DNA of 64,000 nucleotides from positions 314,150 through 378,149 of the forward strand of contig NZ_DS022294.1 in the NCBI RefSeq assembly GCF_000153765.1. The letters are read 5' to 3'. The notes below the pieces were generated by a model. The model did no database searches. It saw nothing but the letters and a program-made list of their open reading frames with translations, and was not told the DNA's origin. Positions within the stretch are counted from its first letter, which is position 1. Each line of letters starts with the position of its first letter. A program made the position numbers and the translations under genes. Below, in pieces: positions 36,005-50,446 of this stretch. The stretch comes from Mariprofundus ferrooxydans PV-1. GTDB taxonomy: Bacteria; Pseudomonadota; Zetaproteobacteria; Mariprofundales; Mariprofundaceae.

Positions 36005-36692
36005 GCTTGATGGGACTGGCATGCAGGCCGCATTCAGCCACACCCTCTTCCTGTTCCCACCACCAGCGACCGGCTCTGGGATCTTCTCCCACAGCAATCG
36101 CACGCGTACATGGCGCACAGCCAATAGACGGATAATGCTCGTCGTGCAGGGCATTATACGGCACATCATTCTCGCGGATATAGGCCCAGATATCGGCCTG
36201 ACTCCATTCAATCAACGGATTGAACTTTTTAATACCGAAGGCGACATCATCCTCGATCGCCGCCATCTGCTGACGCGAATCAGCCTGCTCACGACGCACA
36301 CCCGTCACCCATGCTTTTCTGCCGGCCAGGGCACGACGCAACGGGTGTATTTTACGGATTTCACAACAGCGTTTACGCTTCTCGACCGAATCCCGAAACA
36401 GATTCATGCCATGCTCGCGCACCATCGCCTCAACTTCTGCTGCATCCGGGCAGTAGACTTCAACCGGTAGCCCGTAGCGGGTACGGCAGGCATCCATTAC
36501 ATCATAGGTCTGCTGGGGCAAACGCCCTGTATCCAACGTTACGATGGTAATCGCGCGGGCAGAGCGACTGATCAGATCCAGCATCACCACATCTTCCGCG
36601 CCGAAGCTGCAGGCAAAGACGATATCCGGCGCAAATTCTGCCTCCGCCTGCTGCAACAGGGCCATACTCGCATCTACTTTAGAGTGATCCAT
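35994..36692 (-). CDS. cysH: Adenylyl-sulfate (APS) reductase, assimilatory
   Basis: The 232-residue protein reduces activated sulfate to sulfite using thioredoxin. The PP-loop-like core is FACSFGAEDVVMLDLI and TLDTGRLPQQTYDVMD. The four iron-sulfur cysteines KRCCEIRKIHPLRRAL and SIGCAPCTRAI mark the APS-using [4Fe-4S] type rather than the PAPS type, and the C-terminal catalytic Cys is in ECGLH. The ATG at 36692 with GGTGGAG upstream is chosen over an in-frame GTG at 36704, which would overlap that ribosome-binding site. Confidence 0.93.
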   Translation of the reverse strand: MDHSKVDASMALLQQAEAEFAPDIVFACSFGAEDVVMLDLISRSARAITIVTLDTGRLPQQTYDVMDACRTRYGLPVEVYCPDAAEVEAMVREHGMNLFRDSVEKRKRCCEIRKIHPLRRALAGRKAWVTGVRREQADSRQQMAAIEDDVAFGIKKFNPLIEWSQADIWAYIRENDVPYNALHDEHYPSIGCAPCTRAIAVGEDPRAGRWWWEQEEGVAECGLHASPIKRKS

Positions 36693-36738
36693 GCTTTTCT
36701 CCACCTGTTCAAACTACCCGTTCAACCTGCTTCCTGCG

Positions 36739-38118
36739 TCAGTTCTTTTTCCACGTTGTGCCGCTGGCGCTGTCTTCCAGTACAATGCCCTGTGCACTCA
36801 GTTCATTACGAATGGCATCGGCACGAGCAAAGTCACGGTTTTTTCTGGCCTGCAATCGCTCTTCGATCAGCGCCTCTATGGCAGCAGCATCGACATCGCC
36901 GCTCTGAAACCAGATAGCAGTATCCTGTTGAACAATGCCCAGCAGCGCGCTCATGGCCGTAAATTGCCCTGCCAGCGCTGTAACGTCCTGAGCCTCGTTC
37001 AAGCCTTTATTCAATGCGCGGCTGGTATCAAACAGTACGGCCAGCGCTTCAGGCGTATTAAAGTCATCATCCATGGCTGTAGTGAAGTGATGAGGAAGCA
37101 GTGCTTGCCCTCCTGCACCGGTAACACCCGACTCCTGACAACGCTTTGCGGTTTTATACAGGCGATCCAGCCCCGATTTGGCCACGTCCAGCGCCGCATC
37201 GGAAAAATCCAGCGGTGAGCGGTAGTGCGTGCCGAGCATAAACATGCGCAAGACTTCCGGGTGATAGCGCTCGGTTACTTCACGAATGGTAAAGAAATTA
37301 CCCAGCGACTTGGACATTTTTTCGGCATTAATATTCACAAAACCGTTATGCAACCAGTAGCGGGCAAAGCCACCGCCATTGGCAGCTCGCGCCTGGGCAA
37401 TCTCGTTCTCATGATGCGGAAACTTCAGATCCATGCCGCCACCATGAATATCAAACGTATCACCCAAATGGCCGCAACTCATCGCTGAGCATTCAATATG
37501 CCAGCCGGGGCGACCCTGCCCCCAGGGCGAAGCCCAGGCCGGCTCATCCGCCTTGGCCATTTTCCACAGCACAAAATCCAGCGGGTCGCGCTTGCTCTGA
37601 TCCACATCCACGCGCGAGCCTGACTCCAGCTCATCAATCTTCTTGCCCGATAATTGTCCGTAATCGGAAAATCCGCGCACGGCATACAGTACATCCCCGG
37701 ATTCGGAGACATAGGCCATATCTTTCTCCATCAATGCCTGAATCATGCTTATCATCGCATCCATGTGCGCGGTGGCACGGGGTTCGTGCGTCGGACGCAG
37801 ACAGCCCAGTGCATCGGCATCGGCGTGAAAAGCATCAATCATCTCATTGGTCAGCGCATCAATGGCAATGCCCCGCTCTGCGGCACGTTTGATGATCTTG
37901 TCATCCACATCGGTGAAGTTGCGTACATAATCGACGTCGAAACCGGAGTGCATCAGCCAGCGGTAGATCACATCGAATACAATCATTACACGTGCATGGC
38001 CGACATGGCAGTAGTCATACACCGTCACACCGCAGACATACATGCCGATATGCCCCGGCCTGATCGGCACAAAGGCCTCTTTTTCACGCTTGATTGTATT
38101 GTATAACATCAAACTCAT
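36739..38118 (-). CDS. cysS: Cysteinyl-tRNA synthetase
   Basis: The 459-residue class I synthetase charges tRNA-Cys. The signature [20 protein letters not shown] contains the HxGH motif; zinc ligands follow in the [19 protein letters not shown] region; [12 protein letters not shown] gives the second nucleotide-binding motif. Length and C-terminal DALR-type region are normal. It starts 4 bp after gltX on the same strand, and cysH follows, so charging and sulfur assimilation genes are adjacent. Confidence 0.97.
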   Translation of the reverse strand: MSLMLYNTIKREKEAFVPIRPGHIGMYVCGVTVYDYCHVGHARVMIVFDVIYRWLMHSGFDVDYVRNFTDVDDKIIKRAAERGIAIDALTNEMIDAFHADADALGCLRPTHEPRATAHMDAMISMIQALMEKDMAYVSESGDVLYAVRGFSDYGQLSGKKIDELESGSRVDVDQSKRDPLDFVLWKMAKADEPAWASPWGQGRPGWHIECSAMSCGHLGDTFDIHGGGMDLKFPHHENEIAQARAANGGGFARYWLHNGFVNINAEKMSKSLGNFFTIREVTERYHPEVLRMFMLGTHYRSPLDFSDAALDVAKSGLDRLYKTAKRCQESGVTGAGGQALLPHHFTTAMDDDFNTPEALAVLFDTSRALNKGLNEAQDVTALAGQFTAMSALLGIVQQDTAIWFQSGDVDAAAIEALIEERLQARKNRDFARADAIRNELSAQGIVLEDSASGTTWKKN

Positions 38119-38122
38119 CGTT

Positions 38123-39550
38123 TTATACCCCGTCAGGCCTTATCTGGCAGGCTTGCTGCAGTCGCGCCATCACTCCATCCGGGCCGAGAAACTCGATAAT
38201 AGCCGACATCTCCGGCCCGTGCAGCGCGCCACTGAGCGCCACCCTGAGAGGCATAAACAACCCCTTCCCCTTACAACCACTCTTTGCCTTCACATCATTC
38301 AGCCACGCCTTCCAGTCATCGCCATCATGCGTCTGCCAAGCCTCCGCAGCTGTAACAAAAAACGCCGGTCCGGCTGCTTTCAATATGGCTGCAGGCTCAT
38401 CACCCGGCACTGCTTCGGCATCCAGCAGGCGCGCGAAAGCGGAAGCATCCTCTACCCGTTCAATATTACCGCCAATCAGTACAGCCATCCGGAGCAGGCG
38501 CTCAGCATCCACATCCGGCAGGTATGGTTTAATCAGCGGCGCCAACTGAGCGGCATCAAGGCCATGCAACAGCCGCGTATGCCAACGCCACATCTCATCA
38601 TCCGACCAGCGAACAGCTGTGGTTGAAATGTGATCTGCTTCAAAGTGGGCCAGCAGACTTGCGGCATCCAGCGCATCTTCCGGCATATTCGGGTGGCCAA
38701 GGCGGGCCATCGCCTGCACCAGTGCAGCCGGCAGCAGACCGTCCTCCCTCAGCTCCACCACACTGTGAGAACCACTGCGTTTGGAGAGTTTGGCACCATC
38801 GGCGCCCAGTAGCAGTCCATGATGCAGATATACCGGCGGTTTATAAGACAAGCGCTCCAGCAACCAGACCTGATAGGCGGAGTTGGTCAGGTGATCATCA
38901 CCACGCAGCGCATGCGTTACGCCATCGAGCGCATCATCGACTGCATTGGGCAGCAGGAAGGTAAAACTGCCGTCTGAGCGTACAACCACAGGATCATCGA
39001 GATCACGCAGGGCAAACAGCACCTCGCCACGCAACGCATCCTGAACCCGCACATCACCCTGCTCTGTATGCACCGCCATACGCCACACGAACGGTTCAGA
39101 TTCTGCTCTGCCGACTGACTCATCAGCAGAGAGGCCACGACAGCGTCCGCTATAACGAGGCGGCAGCCCGCGCGAAGTTGCCAGCTTGCGATCCAGCGAG
39201 AGTTGATGTTCAGAACAAAAGCAGCGGTAGGCCTGACCCTGTCTGGCCAACATGGAGAGCGCATCACTATGGCGCCCAGCATGCGCCGACTGAAACAGCA
39301 CATCGCCGTCCCACTTAAGTCCCAGCCAGTGCAGGTCTGCCTTGATAGCCTCGATATATGCCTGTTCGGAACGATCCTGATCGGTATCTTCAAAGCGAAG
39401 CAGGAAACGACCGCCATGCTTTCTGGCATAGAGCCAGTTCAGCAGCGCTGTTCGTACATTACCCAGATGCAGTAACCCTGTCGGTGATGGAGCAAACCGG
39501 GTCACTACCTCTGATGGCTGAGGGGTGAGAGGTGATGTGTCATGCATCAT
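38123..39550 (-). CDS. gltX: Glutamyl-tRNA synthetase
   Basis: The 475-residue class I synthetase attaches glutamate to tRNA-Glu. RFAPSPTGLLHLGNVRTALL is the HIGH-type motif, RFEDTDQDRSEQAYIEAI follows, and LSKRSGSHSV is the KMSKS-type motif. A full anticodon-binding region is present, so this is not the shortened GluQ form. ATG 39550 is preferred, with GAGG 7 nt upstream, over an in-frame TTG at 39556. About 110 bp without a recognised feature separates it from ftsB. Confidence 0.95.
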   Translation of the reverse strand: MMHDTSPLTPQPSEVVTRFAPSPTGLLHLGNVRTALLNWLYARKHGGRFLLRFEDTDQDRSEQAYIEAIKADLHWLGLKWDGDVLFQSAHAGRHSDALSMLARQGQAYRCFCSEHQLSLDRKLATSRGLPPRYSGRCRGLSADESVGRAESEPFVWRMAVHTEQGDVRVQDALRGEVLFALRDLDDPVVVRSDGSFTFLLPNAVDDALDGVTHALRGDDHLTNSAYQVWLLERLSYKPPVYLHHGLLLGADGAKLSKRSGSHSVVELREDGLLPAALVQAMARLGHPNMPEDALDAASLLAHFEADHISTTAVRWSDDEMWRWHTRLLHGLDAAQLAPLIKPYLPDVDAERLLRMAVLIGGNIERVEDASAFARLLDAEAVPGDEPAAILKAAGPAFFVTAAEAWQTHDGDDWKAWLNDVKAKSGCKGKGLFMPLRVALSGALHGPEMSAIIEFLGPDGVMARLQQACQIRPDGV

Positions 39551-39660
39551 GCACAACCTCGTCTTTGCAGAGAGTGAAGCAATCTGCCGGGCAGGCTAAA
39601 TAACGTATCCAACTGATTACTCACCTCTTCGAATATAATCAAGGCTAAAGGGAAAATGCT

Positions 39661-40014
39661 TCACTCCCCTCCCCTCACGCCTTTCTTCTCACGCCCGTCA
39701 CCCGCAATGTCTGCCCCACCATCTGCCTTCTTCGGCATAATCAACATAAACTCATCGGGGTAGACATACCCCAGATCACGGTGAACCAGCTTCTCCAGCG
39801 CATCCGGATCGTTACGCAGATGCAGAATCTCCTTCGCCAACGCTTCACGTTGCTGCTTCAGCCGGGCAACTTCCGCGCGCAACTGCTGCAGCTGCTGCGC
39901 CTCATTCCGGTATACCAGATAACCATGATCAGAGAACACCAGTGTCCAGCTCATATAGGCAACAGCCATAAGCCCGGCACTCCACAGCAGCCAGCGAATG
40001 ACAATCCGTCCCAT
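39661..40014 (-). CDS. ftsB: Cell-division protein FtsB (DivIC-like)
   Basis: The 117-residue bitopic protein has one N-terminal membrane helix (about 7-27), then a coiled coil (NEAQQLQQLRAEVARLKQQR) and the conserved NDPDALEKLVHRDLGYVYPD end of the FtsB/DivIC family. It stabilises FtsL and FtsQ at the septum. It starts 8 bp after eno, a common gene pair. The C-terminal tail after residue 95 is charged and Gly-rich. Confidence 0.88.
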   Translation of the reverse strand: MGRIVIRWLLWSAGLMAVAYMSWTLVFSDHGYLVYRNEAQQLQQLRAEVARLKQQREALAKEILHLRNDPDALEKLVHRDLGYVYPDEFMLIMPKKADGGADIAGDGREKKGVRGGE

Positions 40015-40022
40015 ACTGATAT

Positions 40023-41303
<1,281 letters not shown>

Positions 41304-41448
41304 TTACTCCTTGTCGGCCCCATGCCAACTTCTTCGTTTGATAATCATTTAATTTTGCCGAAAGGTACGTAGGAGGAGATTACTCGTCTATTAAATAAGG
41401 GAATAGCGTCACACTCCTCAGTGCGATCCACGCCGGCAGGTCGTTTAG

Positions 41449-43958
<2,510 letters not shown>

Positions 43959-43967
43959 TCAGCACCC

Positions 43968-46900
43968 TCAACCCAACCATACACGTGCATTGCGGAACAT
44001 GCGCATCCACGGACCATCTTCGCTCCACTCTGCCGGATGCCAGGAGTGCTGCACGGTACGGAACAATCGCTCCGGATGCGGCATCATGATGGTGAAGCGA
44101 CCATCGGCTGTGGTAAAGCCGGTCAAGCCATCGGGAGAACCGTTCGGATTATGCGGATATGTGACAGCCGGGTTCCCGTCAGGCCCCAGAAAACGCATCG
44201 CAGCGATGGCATCCTGTTGCTGCTGCACAGTATCAAAACTGGCACGCCCCTCACCATGCGCCACCACCAGTGGCATTCGGGACCCGGCCATGCCGGAAAG
44301 GAAAATTGATGGAGACTCCAACACCTCCACCTGCAACAGACGAGCCTCAAACTGTTCGGAGCGATTGCGCTCAAAGCGAGGCCAGTGCTCTGCACCCGGA
44401 ATGATCGACTTCAGAGAACTCATCATCTGGCAACCGTTGCATACGCCCAGTGCGAAGGTGTCGGAACGATGGAAAAAAGCGTTGAACTCATCACTGGCGC
44501 GCGCGTTAAACAGCACGGAGCTGGACCAGCCGCGACCTGCACCCAACACGTCGCCGAAAGAGAAACCACCGCAGGCAACCAGGCCATTGAACCCGGCCAG
44601 CGACACACGCCCCTCAATGACATCGGACATATGCACATCAGCACAGTCAAAACCGGCACGGTCGAAGGCCGCAGCCATCTCCACCTGCCCGTTGACGCCC
44701 TGCTCCCTGAGAATCGCCATGCGCGGACGCGCACTGTGCACAAACGGTGCGCAAATATCTTCAACCGGGTCAAAACTCAGCTCAGCATGCAGCCCTCGCG
44801 CATCGCGATCTGCAATGACATCAAAGGCCTCTTTGGCACAGGCCGGATTATCACGCAGTGCCTGCATCCGATAACTTGTTTCAGCCCATGCCTGGTGCAG
44901 CTTTTGTACATGCTGATCGACCACGGTGCGCTCATGGCAGGCCATATAGACGATGCCGTCCTTGCGCGGATGACCGATGATATGCGCGATATGGGCCAGA
45001 CCGGCATCAGCCAGCATGGAGAGCACCGCTTCACGCTGGTCACGGCGAATCTGGATGACCGCGCCCAACTCCTCGGAGAAGAGCAGGCGCAGCTCATTTC
45101 CACCGCGATCGCCGCTGAGTGTTTCCAGATGAATCGTCATGCCGGCACGGGCGGCGAAGGCCATCTCGCACAACGTGACAAACAGGCCGCCGTCGGAACG
45201 ATCATGGTAAGCCAAAATCAGGCCGGCTCGATTGAGCGCCTGCACCGCCTCGAAAAAACCTTTCAACAGTGCCGCATCATCAACATCGGGCACAGCCTCA
45301 CCGGTCACACCGTATACCTGTGCAAGCGCCGAGCCACCGAGCCGATGTTGCCCGCAACCCATATCCAGCAATAGCAGGTCGGTATCACCCTGATCCATCT
45401 GCAACTCAGGCGTCAGTGTCTTGCGGATATCACTGACCGGAGCAAAAGCCGAAATAATCAGCGACAGAGGTGAAGTCATCTCCCGCCTGTTCTCCTGCTG
45501 CTGCCAGACCGACTTCATCGACAGCGAATCCTTACCCACCGGAATCGAGATACCGAGTGCAGGACACAGTTCCATACCGACAGCCTTCACCGTGTCATAC
45601 AGGCGGGCATCTTCTCCTTTGTGACCGCAGGCCGCCATCCAGTTGGCCGAGAGCTTGATGTCGCCGATCGCGGCAATAGAGGCTGCAGCAATATTGGTCA
45701 GCGCCTCACCGATAGCCATGCGCCCGGATGCAGGCGCGTTCAGCACGGCAAGCGGCGTACGCTCACCCATGCACATCGCTTCACCGGTGTATTGTGTGTA
45801 ATCGGATGCTGTGACCGCCACGTCTGCGACCGGCACCTGCCACGGACCGACCATCTGATCGCGCGCCACCATACCGGTAATCGAACGATCACCAATGGTG
45901 ATCAGAAACTCCTTACTCGCCACAGCCGGCAGACGCAGCACGCGCCCCACCGCCTCCTGCAGATCAATCGAGGCCAGATCCAGCGGCACGGCGGCTTCTG
46001 GCTGATGCGTGACATCGCGCGTCATCTTCGGTGCCTTGCCCAGCAATATATCCAGCGACAGGTTAACCGGCTGATTGTCGAATTCCGGATCATTGACCAC
46101 CAGGTCGCGTTTTTCCGTTGCTTCGCCCAGTACAGCAAACAGGCAGCGCTCACGCTCACAGATTTCGGTGAACAACGCGCGCGAATCCGGCGCAATGGCC
46201 AGCATATAGCGCTCCTGCGCCTCATTACACCAGATCTGCATCGGGCTCATACCCGGCTCCATATTATGTACCGCGCGCAGGTCTACCCATCCCCCGCGGG
46301 AAGCATCATCAATCAGCTCGGGTACGGCGTTGGAGAGACCTCCGGCACCGATATCGTGGATAAACAGAATCGGATTGGCATCACCCATCTGCCAGCAGCG
46401 ATCAAGCACCTCCTGACAACGGCGTTCCATCTCCGGGTTACCGCGCTGTACCGAATCGAAATCCAGTGATTCGGCATTGGCGCCGGTATCCATGCTTGAA
46501 GCAGCGCCGCCGCCCAGGCCGATCAGCATCGCAGGGCCACCCAGCTGGATGATCAGACTACCTGCCGGCACCTCTTTTTTATGCACATGGCGGGCGTCGA
46601 TATTGCCCACTCCGCCGGCAATCATGATCGGCTTGTGGTAGCCGCGCAGATCACTCATATCCTGAGCAACCGATACATCCTGCTCATAAGTGCGGAAATA
46701 ACCGGCCAGATTCGGGCGTCCGAATTCGTTGTTAAAGGCGGCGGCACCGATCGGACCATCGATCATGATATCAAGTGCGGAGACAATACGGTCAGGTCTG
46801 CCGTAATCGACCTCCCACGGCTGTTCAAAACCGGGGATACGCAAATTGGACACGGAGAAACCGCACAGACCAGCCTTGGGTTTGGAACCGATACCGGTAG

Positions 46901-47876
46901 CACCCTCATCGCGAATCTCACCACCGGAGCCGGTAGCGGCACCGGCAAACGGAGAGATCGCTGTCGGATGATTATGTGTCTCCACCTTCATCAAGATATG
47001 GGTCTCATCCGCATGCGTGCGGTAGTGCTTGTCCGCATCAGGGTAAAAGCGCTTGGTCTGCCCACCCTCAATCACCGATGAGTTATCACTGTAAGCCACC
47101 AGCGTACCGGCCGGATTCAGCTGGTGTGTGTTGCGGATCATGGCAAACAACGACTTTGCCTGCTCTTCCCCGTCAATCACCCAGTCGGCATTAAAAATCT
47201 TGTGCCGGCAATGTTCGGAGTTGGCCTGCGCAAACATCATCAGCTCGGCATCGGAAGGGTTACGCTCCAGGCGGGTAAAATTCTCCAGCAGGTAATCAAT
47301 CTCATCGTCGGCCAGAGCCAGCCCCATCTCCCGATTGGCCGCCACCAGCGCATCGCGCCCTCCGGTCAGCACATCAACAGTCAACAGCGGCGCCGGTGCA
47401 TGATGGGCAAACAGCTGCGCCAGATCATTCACATCAGCCAGCACCGTCTCGGTCATGCGATCATGCAGCAGAGCTGCCGCAGCCTGATGCTGCTCATGAC
47501 TGAGCCCGTCAATCTCATAGACAATACCCCGCTCCAGCCGCGACAATCCACTCATCCCACACAAGCCGGCGATATCGGTTGCTTTGGATGACCATGGACT
47601 GACCGTACCAATACGAGGTACAACAACAAATTGAGTATCAGATGCATGGCCCGTGAAGACCTCCGGCGCATGCCCCAACAGTCGAGCCAGCAGGTCGGTT
47701 TCCGCCTGCGACCATGACTCGGCCACCTCGGCAACATGAATATAGCTGGCGCGAACATCGGTGGGCCGCATCCCCTGGCCGCGCATGGCATCAAGCAGCT
47801 TGTCTCGTCGGAAGTCGGACAAGGCACCTTGTCCTTTGAGTGACAGAATTCGGAATTGGATGGATGGAGAGCTCAT
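43968..47876 (-). CDS. purL: Phosphoribosylformylglycinamidine synthase (large single-chain form)
   Basis: The 1302-residue enzyme makes FGAM in purine synthesis. It is the single-chain proteobacterial form: an N-terminal PurS-like part, two AIRS-like halves ([40 protein letters not shown]) and a C-terminal glutaminase with Cys in [13 protein letters not shown] and His/Glu in [10 protein letters not shown]. No truncation is seen. It is separated from pyrG by 63 bp and preceded by a dyad at 47910. Confidence 0.98.
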   Translation of the reverse strand: MSSPSIQFRILSLKGQGALSDFRRDKLLDAMRGQGMRPTDVRASYIHVAEVAESWSQAETDLLARLLGHAPEVFTGHASDTQFVVVPRIGTVSPWSSKATDIAGLCGMSGLSRLERGIVYEIDGLSHEQHQAAAALLHDRMTETVLADVNDLAQLFAHHAPAPLLTVDVLTGGRDALVAANREMGLALADDEIDYLLENFTRLERNPSDAELMMFAQANSEHCRHKIFNADWVIDGEEQAKSLFAMIRNTHQLNPAGTLVAYSDNSSVIEGGQTKRFYPDADKHYRTHADETHILMKVETHNHPTAISPFAGAATGSGGEIRDEGATGIGSKPKAGLCGFSVSNLRIPGFEQPWEVDYGRPDRIVSALDIMIDGPIGAAAFNNEFGRPNLAGYFRTYEQDVSVAQDMSDLRGYHKPIMIAGGVGNIDARHVHKKEVPAGSLIIQLGGPAMLIGLGGGAASSMDTGANAESLDFDSVQRGNPEMERRCQEVLDRCWQMGDANPILFIHDIGAGGLSNAVPELIDDASRGGWVDLRAVHNMEPGMSPMQIWCNEAQERYMLAIAPDSRALFTEICERERCLFAVLGEATEKRDLVVNDPEFDNQPVNLSLDILLGKAPKMTRDVTHQPEAAVPLDLASIDLQEAVGRVLRLPAVASKEFLITIGDRSITGMVARDQMVGPWQVPVADVAVTASDYTQYTGEAMCMGERTPLAVLNAPASGRMAIGEALTNIAAASIAAIGDIKLSANWMAACGHKGEDARLYDTVKAVGMELCPALGISIPVGKDSLSMKSVWQQQENRREMTSPLSLIISAFAPVSDIRKTLTPELQMDQGDTDLLLLDMGCGQHRLGGSALAQVYGVTGEAVPDVDDAALLKGFFEAVQALNRAGLILAYHDRSDGGLFVTLCEMAFAARAGMTIHLETLSGDRGGNELRLLFSEELGAVIQIRRDQREAVLSMLADAGLAHIAHIIGHPRKDGIVYMACHERTVVDQHVQKLHQAWAETSYRMQALRDNPACAKEAFDVIADRDARGLHAELSFDPVEDICAPFVHSARPRMAILREQGVNGQVEMAAAFDRAGFDCADVHMSDVIEGRVSLAGFNGLVACGGFSFGDVLGAGRGWSSSVLFNARASDEFNAFFHRSDTFALGVCNGCQMMSSLKSIIPGAEHWPRFERNRSEQFEARLLQVEVLESPSIFLSGMAGSRMPLVVAHGEGRASFDTVQQQQDAIAAMRFLGPDGNPAVTYPHNPNGSPDGLTGFTTADGRFTIMMPHPERLFRTVQHSWHPAEWSEDGPWMRMFRNARVWLG

Positions 47877-47909
47877 GCTCGCATCCTAGCCTGCATCATT
47901 AACAAATAA

Positions 47910-47927
47910 AGCTGCACACGTGCAGCT
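47910..47927. promoter_or_regulatory. Dyad upstream of purL (possible operator)
   Basis: AGCTGCAC and GTGCAGCT are perfect 8-bp arms separated by 2 bp, 34 bp before the purL start. The size and symmetry fit a repressor operator, and a LacI-type purine regulator would make sense, but the sequence is not the known PurR consensus. Confidence 0.35.
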
Positions 47928-47946
47928 GGCATACTCCCGGCAACAC

Positions 47947-48687
47947 TCAGCTGCCCGGCAACCTGATCTCCTTGTACCAGCTCAGTGGAAAACCACAGAT
48001 CGGGCATTTCTCCGAGGGCAGCACAGTCAGCGTCGAACCACAGTTCTGGCAAACAAAATAACGTGTTTTCGTTGAACGGAATCGGGCAGCCAGCATCCCG
48101 AAAAACATACCGGTACCGGACTGGATATCCTTGATCAACTCACGATGCTGCTGCTCGGCTTCCCATGCATAAGTAATACGCTTGACGGCACTACTGTTGT
48201 TCTCCGGCTTGATCCGCTGCAGATATTCAGGGTAACGGACATCTATCTCGGCCAGCTCCACATCGGTAGCATAGCGCAAGTTCTCTTTGGTGCTGGCCGT
48301 GGTAATATGCAGTTGTCCGGCCAAAGCTTCAGGCGAATCCGGCTGCACCCCCAGCTTGACCAACAGCCCACTGAAGTGATCTGCATGTACCGCCTCGGAT
48401 GCGGCTATAGCCGCAAACATATGAGCAATATTGACATGTCCTTCTTTGAGTGCCCGCGCTTCAAATGCCTTATAACGGAGGTTTGCCTCGATTTCGCCGC
48501 GATAGAGCATCTGTAAAACGGCAATCGTCTCCTTGTAGGCGGACGCGGGATCTTCGACAGACCACAACGGGCGAGGCAGAGCCAATGCCGCCAGAGCGGC
48601 ACCAACCCAGCCTAAAAACAGCCGGCGCGATACAGCTACCGCGTTTACAGCCGGGGGATCGGAATATTCAGCAGGCTCACTCATCAT
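47947..48687 (-). CDS. Tat-exported rubrerythrin-like protein
   Basis: About 246 residues from the chosen ATG (48687; the frame is open to 48732). The N-terminus carries a twin-arginine-like signal, SRRLFLGWVGAALAALAL. A four-helix di-iron domain follows, with Glu/His ligands in YRGEIEANLRYKAFEARA, AAIAASEAVHADHFSGL, DVELAEIDVRYPEYLQR and WEAEQQHRELIKDIQSG. A C-terminal rubredoxin-like metal site has paired cysteines (CQNCGST, CPICGFP). Rubrerythrins reduce peroxide; most are cytoplasmic, so a folded-export signal implies a periplasmic or membrane-anchored role. The start codon lacks a clear ribosome-binding site. Confidence 0.82.
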   Translation of the reverse strand: MMSEPAEYSDPPAVNAVAVSRRLFLGWVGAALAALALPRPLWSVEDPASAYKETIAVLQMLYRGEIEANLRYKAFEARALKEGHVNIAHMFAAIAASEAVHADHFSGLLVKLGVQPDSPEALAGQLHITTASTKENLRYATDVELAEIDVRYPEYLQRIKPENNSSAVKRITYAWEAEQQHRELIKDIQSGTGMFFGMLAARFRSTKTRYFVCQNCGSTLTVLPSEKCPICGFPLSWYKEIRLPGS

Positions 48688-48743
48688 GGGACATCCATAT
48701 GCATACATCTGTATATATGCAGCAGATATCATAGCACAGCCAT

Positions 48744-48773
48744 AAAAAAAAGGGGAGGCCGAAGCCTCCCCTG
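48744..48773 (-). terminator. Rho-independent terminator of the rpsP-rplS operon
   Basis: On the minus strand a perfect CAGGGGAGGC/GCCTCCCCT-type stem with a TTCG-containing loop runs into eight Ts, 26 bp after the rplS stop. Confidence 0.93.
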
Positions 48774-48798
48774 GTCAAACATTACATGAAGAAAGAAC

Positions 48799-49167
48799 CT
48801 AGAAGCGACGCTCGCGGATACGTGCAGCCTTACCGCGCAGTTCGCGCAGATAGTACAGCTTGGCGCGACGTACGCGACCATGACGCACCACCACGATGCT
48901 TTCCAGCATTGGTGAATGCAGCGGAAATACACGCTCCACACCGAAATTGCCGGACATCTTGCGAACGGTAAAGGAGCTGGAGATACCCTTGTTATGACGG
49001 GCAATAACAATACCCTCATAAGCCTGAATACGCTCACGCTTCTCCACACCCTTCTTGGTCTCTTTAAAATCTACCACGCGCACATTCACACGGACGGTAT
49101 CGCCCTCGCGGAATGCCGGGATATCATCACGCAACTGATCCTTGGTTACATCATCCAGTGCACGCAT
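48799..49167 (-). CDS. rplS: Ribosomal protein L19
   Basis: The 122-residue 50S protein matches L19: [60 protein letters not shown] and [19 protein letters not shown]. It closes the rpsP-rimM-trmD operon and is followed by a strong terminator. Confidence 0.98.
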   Translation of the reverse strand: MRALDDVTKDQLRDDIPAFREGDTVRVNVRVVDFKETKKGVEKRERIQAYEGIVIARHNKGISSSFTVRKMSGNFGVERVFPLHSPMLESIVVVRHGRVRRAKLYYLRELRGKAARIRERRF

Positions 49168-49193
49168 TGTTTAAGCCTCCAAAACTAACCCTG

Positions 49194-49727
49194 TCAGTCC
49201 TTTAATTGCAGACGATCCAGATAGATCGCCAGAGCACCCCTGACAGAAAGGTGGCGCACTTTACCTACACCTTCTATCGGTGACAACCATCCATTTGCAT
49301 GTGGCATGTTTTTCGCGTCCAATCCCCAGCCGGTTCCGAACACAATCAGGTGCTTTCCGTCCATCTTTGGCAGCGCTGATGGCTCAGTACATGCCGCCCC
49401 CGGAGGGGCTGCAGACGTGTACCACAAACGATAATCACCCTCGGCCTGTGCCTCTTCCAATGATTTTACCATGCGCACAGCACTGAGCACTTCACTACGA
49501 GCCGGGTTGCGTTTGCCTCCTGCACCCGAGCGGTAATAGTCGAGCATATCATGCACCATTGCGTGCATGCCCGGTGCCGGATGCACGATATAAACAGGCC
49601 CGACGCCATAAAAAGCACAGCTGCGAGCAAAGTCATGCACATCAATCGGCGTGATCGCAGTTGACCCCGTGCCCCCGCTCCGGTTCAGTATCGGGTGGTG
49701 TACCAGCGCTACAGCAACATCAGCCAT
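49194..49727 (-). CDS. Putative SPOUT-type RNA methyltransferase (PF09936-like)
   Basis: The 177-residue protein starts MADVAVALVHHPILNRSGGT and has TAITPIDVHDFARSCAFYGV, VHDMLDYYRSGAGGKRNP, an SAM-pocket-like LIVFGTGWGLD and a C-terminal LSVRGALAIYLDRL. This matches the small putative RNA methyltransferase family of the SPOUT superfamily. The long open frame back to 49844 lies inside the rhomboid gene, and the overlap with its stop is 8 bp. Position between trmD and rplS suggests a ribosome or tRNA modification role; the target is unknown. Confidence 0.8.
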   Translation of the reverse strand: MADVAVALVHHPILNRSGGTGSTAITPIDVHDFARSCAFYGVGPVYIVHPAPGMHAMVHDMLDYYRSGAGGKRNPARSEVLSAVRMVKSLEEAQAEGDYRLWYTSAAPPGAACTEPSALPKMDGKHLIVFGTGWGLDAKNMPHANGWLSPIEGVGKVRHLSVRGALAIYLDRLQLKD

Positions 49728-50370
49728 GCGGAGGAGTCCTGCCGGATGAGTGTGGCCGGCGCGGTGGCGGCGTATCACCCCAATACTGCGGGTTATTGCC
49801 CGCTCTGGTAATTTTCCCCTGATGCAGGGCATTAAAAAAAGCAAGACCGGTCAGGGTTCCATATATCTCCACCATCCATGCCACGCCTGCAGTCGCCCTG
49901 GATGACTGCGATATACTCAGAACAGCCAAACCATCCAGGCCCACCTTGGCCACAAACAGCAGCAGAAACAGGCAACCAAGCCAATAACCCAGAGAAAAGC
50001 GTTTATTTTCAAGAATCAGAAACCAACAGGCAATCATCGTGGTCATCGCAGCAATACCAAATGCTCCACGATATAAAAGTGTATGCGGCGAGGTGATCAG
50101 CAGCAGCCCGGTAATGATTGGCATCGCCACTGCAAAGCTGAGTATCTCCTGCCATAATCGCGTAAAGCGCACGCTCAGCAGACCAAACAGAAAGAGCATA
50201 CCGCTATTAATCAACAGGTCGCGATAACGCAGGTGCACCAGGTGCGCCGTCCATAAACGCCACCATTCGCCAGACACAATAGCATCATGATCATAGGCCA
50301 GCATTGCCACATGATGTGGAGACATATACCAGACCCCCCAGCAGGCGACGGCGAAAAACATCCCTGTCAT
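49720..50370 (-). CDS. Rhomboid-fold membrane protein lacking catalytic residues
   Basis: The 216-residue multi-helix protein has a rhomboid-like opening: SGEWWRLWTAHLVHLRYRDL followed by LLINSGMLFLFGLLSV, as in rhomboid and rhombosortase proteins. Where the active site is normally GxSG, this one reads YRGAFGIAAM, with Phe in place of Ser. Where a catalytic His should sit before the final helix it reads VEIYGTLTGLAF. It therefore looks like a pseudo-protease that may bind rather than cut membrane proteins. The C-terminal 30 residues are Pro/Arg-rich. It lies in the trmD operon and overlaps the next gene. Confidence 0.6.
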   Translation of the reverse strand: MTGMFFAVACWGVWYMSPHHVAMLAYDHDAIVSGEWWRLWTAHLVHLRYRDLLINSGMLFLFGLLSVRFTRLWQEILSFAVAMPIITGLLLITSPHTLLYRGAFGIAAMTTMIACWFLILENKRFSLGYWLGCLFLLLFVAKVGLDGLAVLSISQSSRATAGVAWMVEIYGTLTGLAFFNALHQGKITRAGNNPQYWGDTPPPRRPHSSGRTPPHG

Positions 50371-50446
50371 GGCCGAAGATGCACACCGGCGTGACTGATA
50401 TCAGGCGCCTTGTCGGCCAACGCCTCCGACAGCGCTGCAATGCATA

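Noticed and set aside
44385-45374. 329-codon plus-strand ORF opposite purL
   Set aside because: purL is unmistakable on the other strand; composition and lack of motifs mark a shadow.
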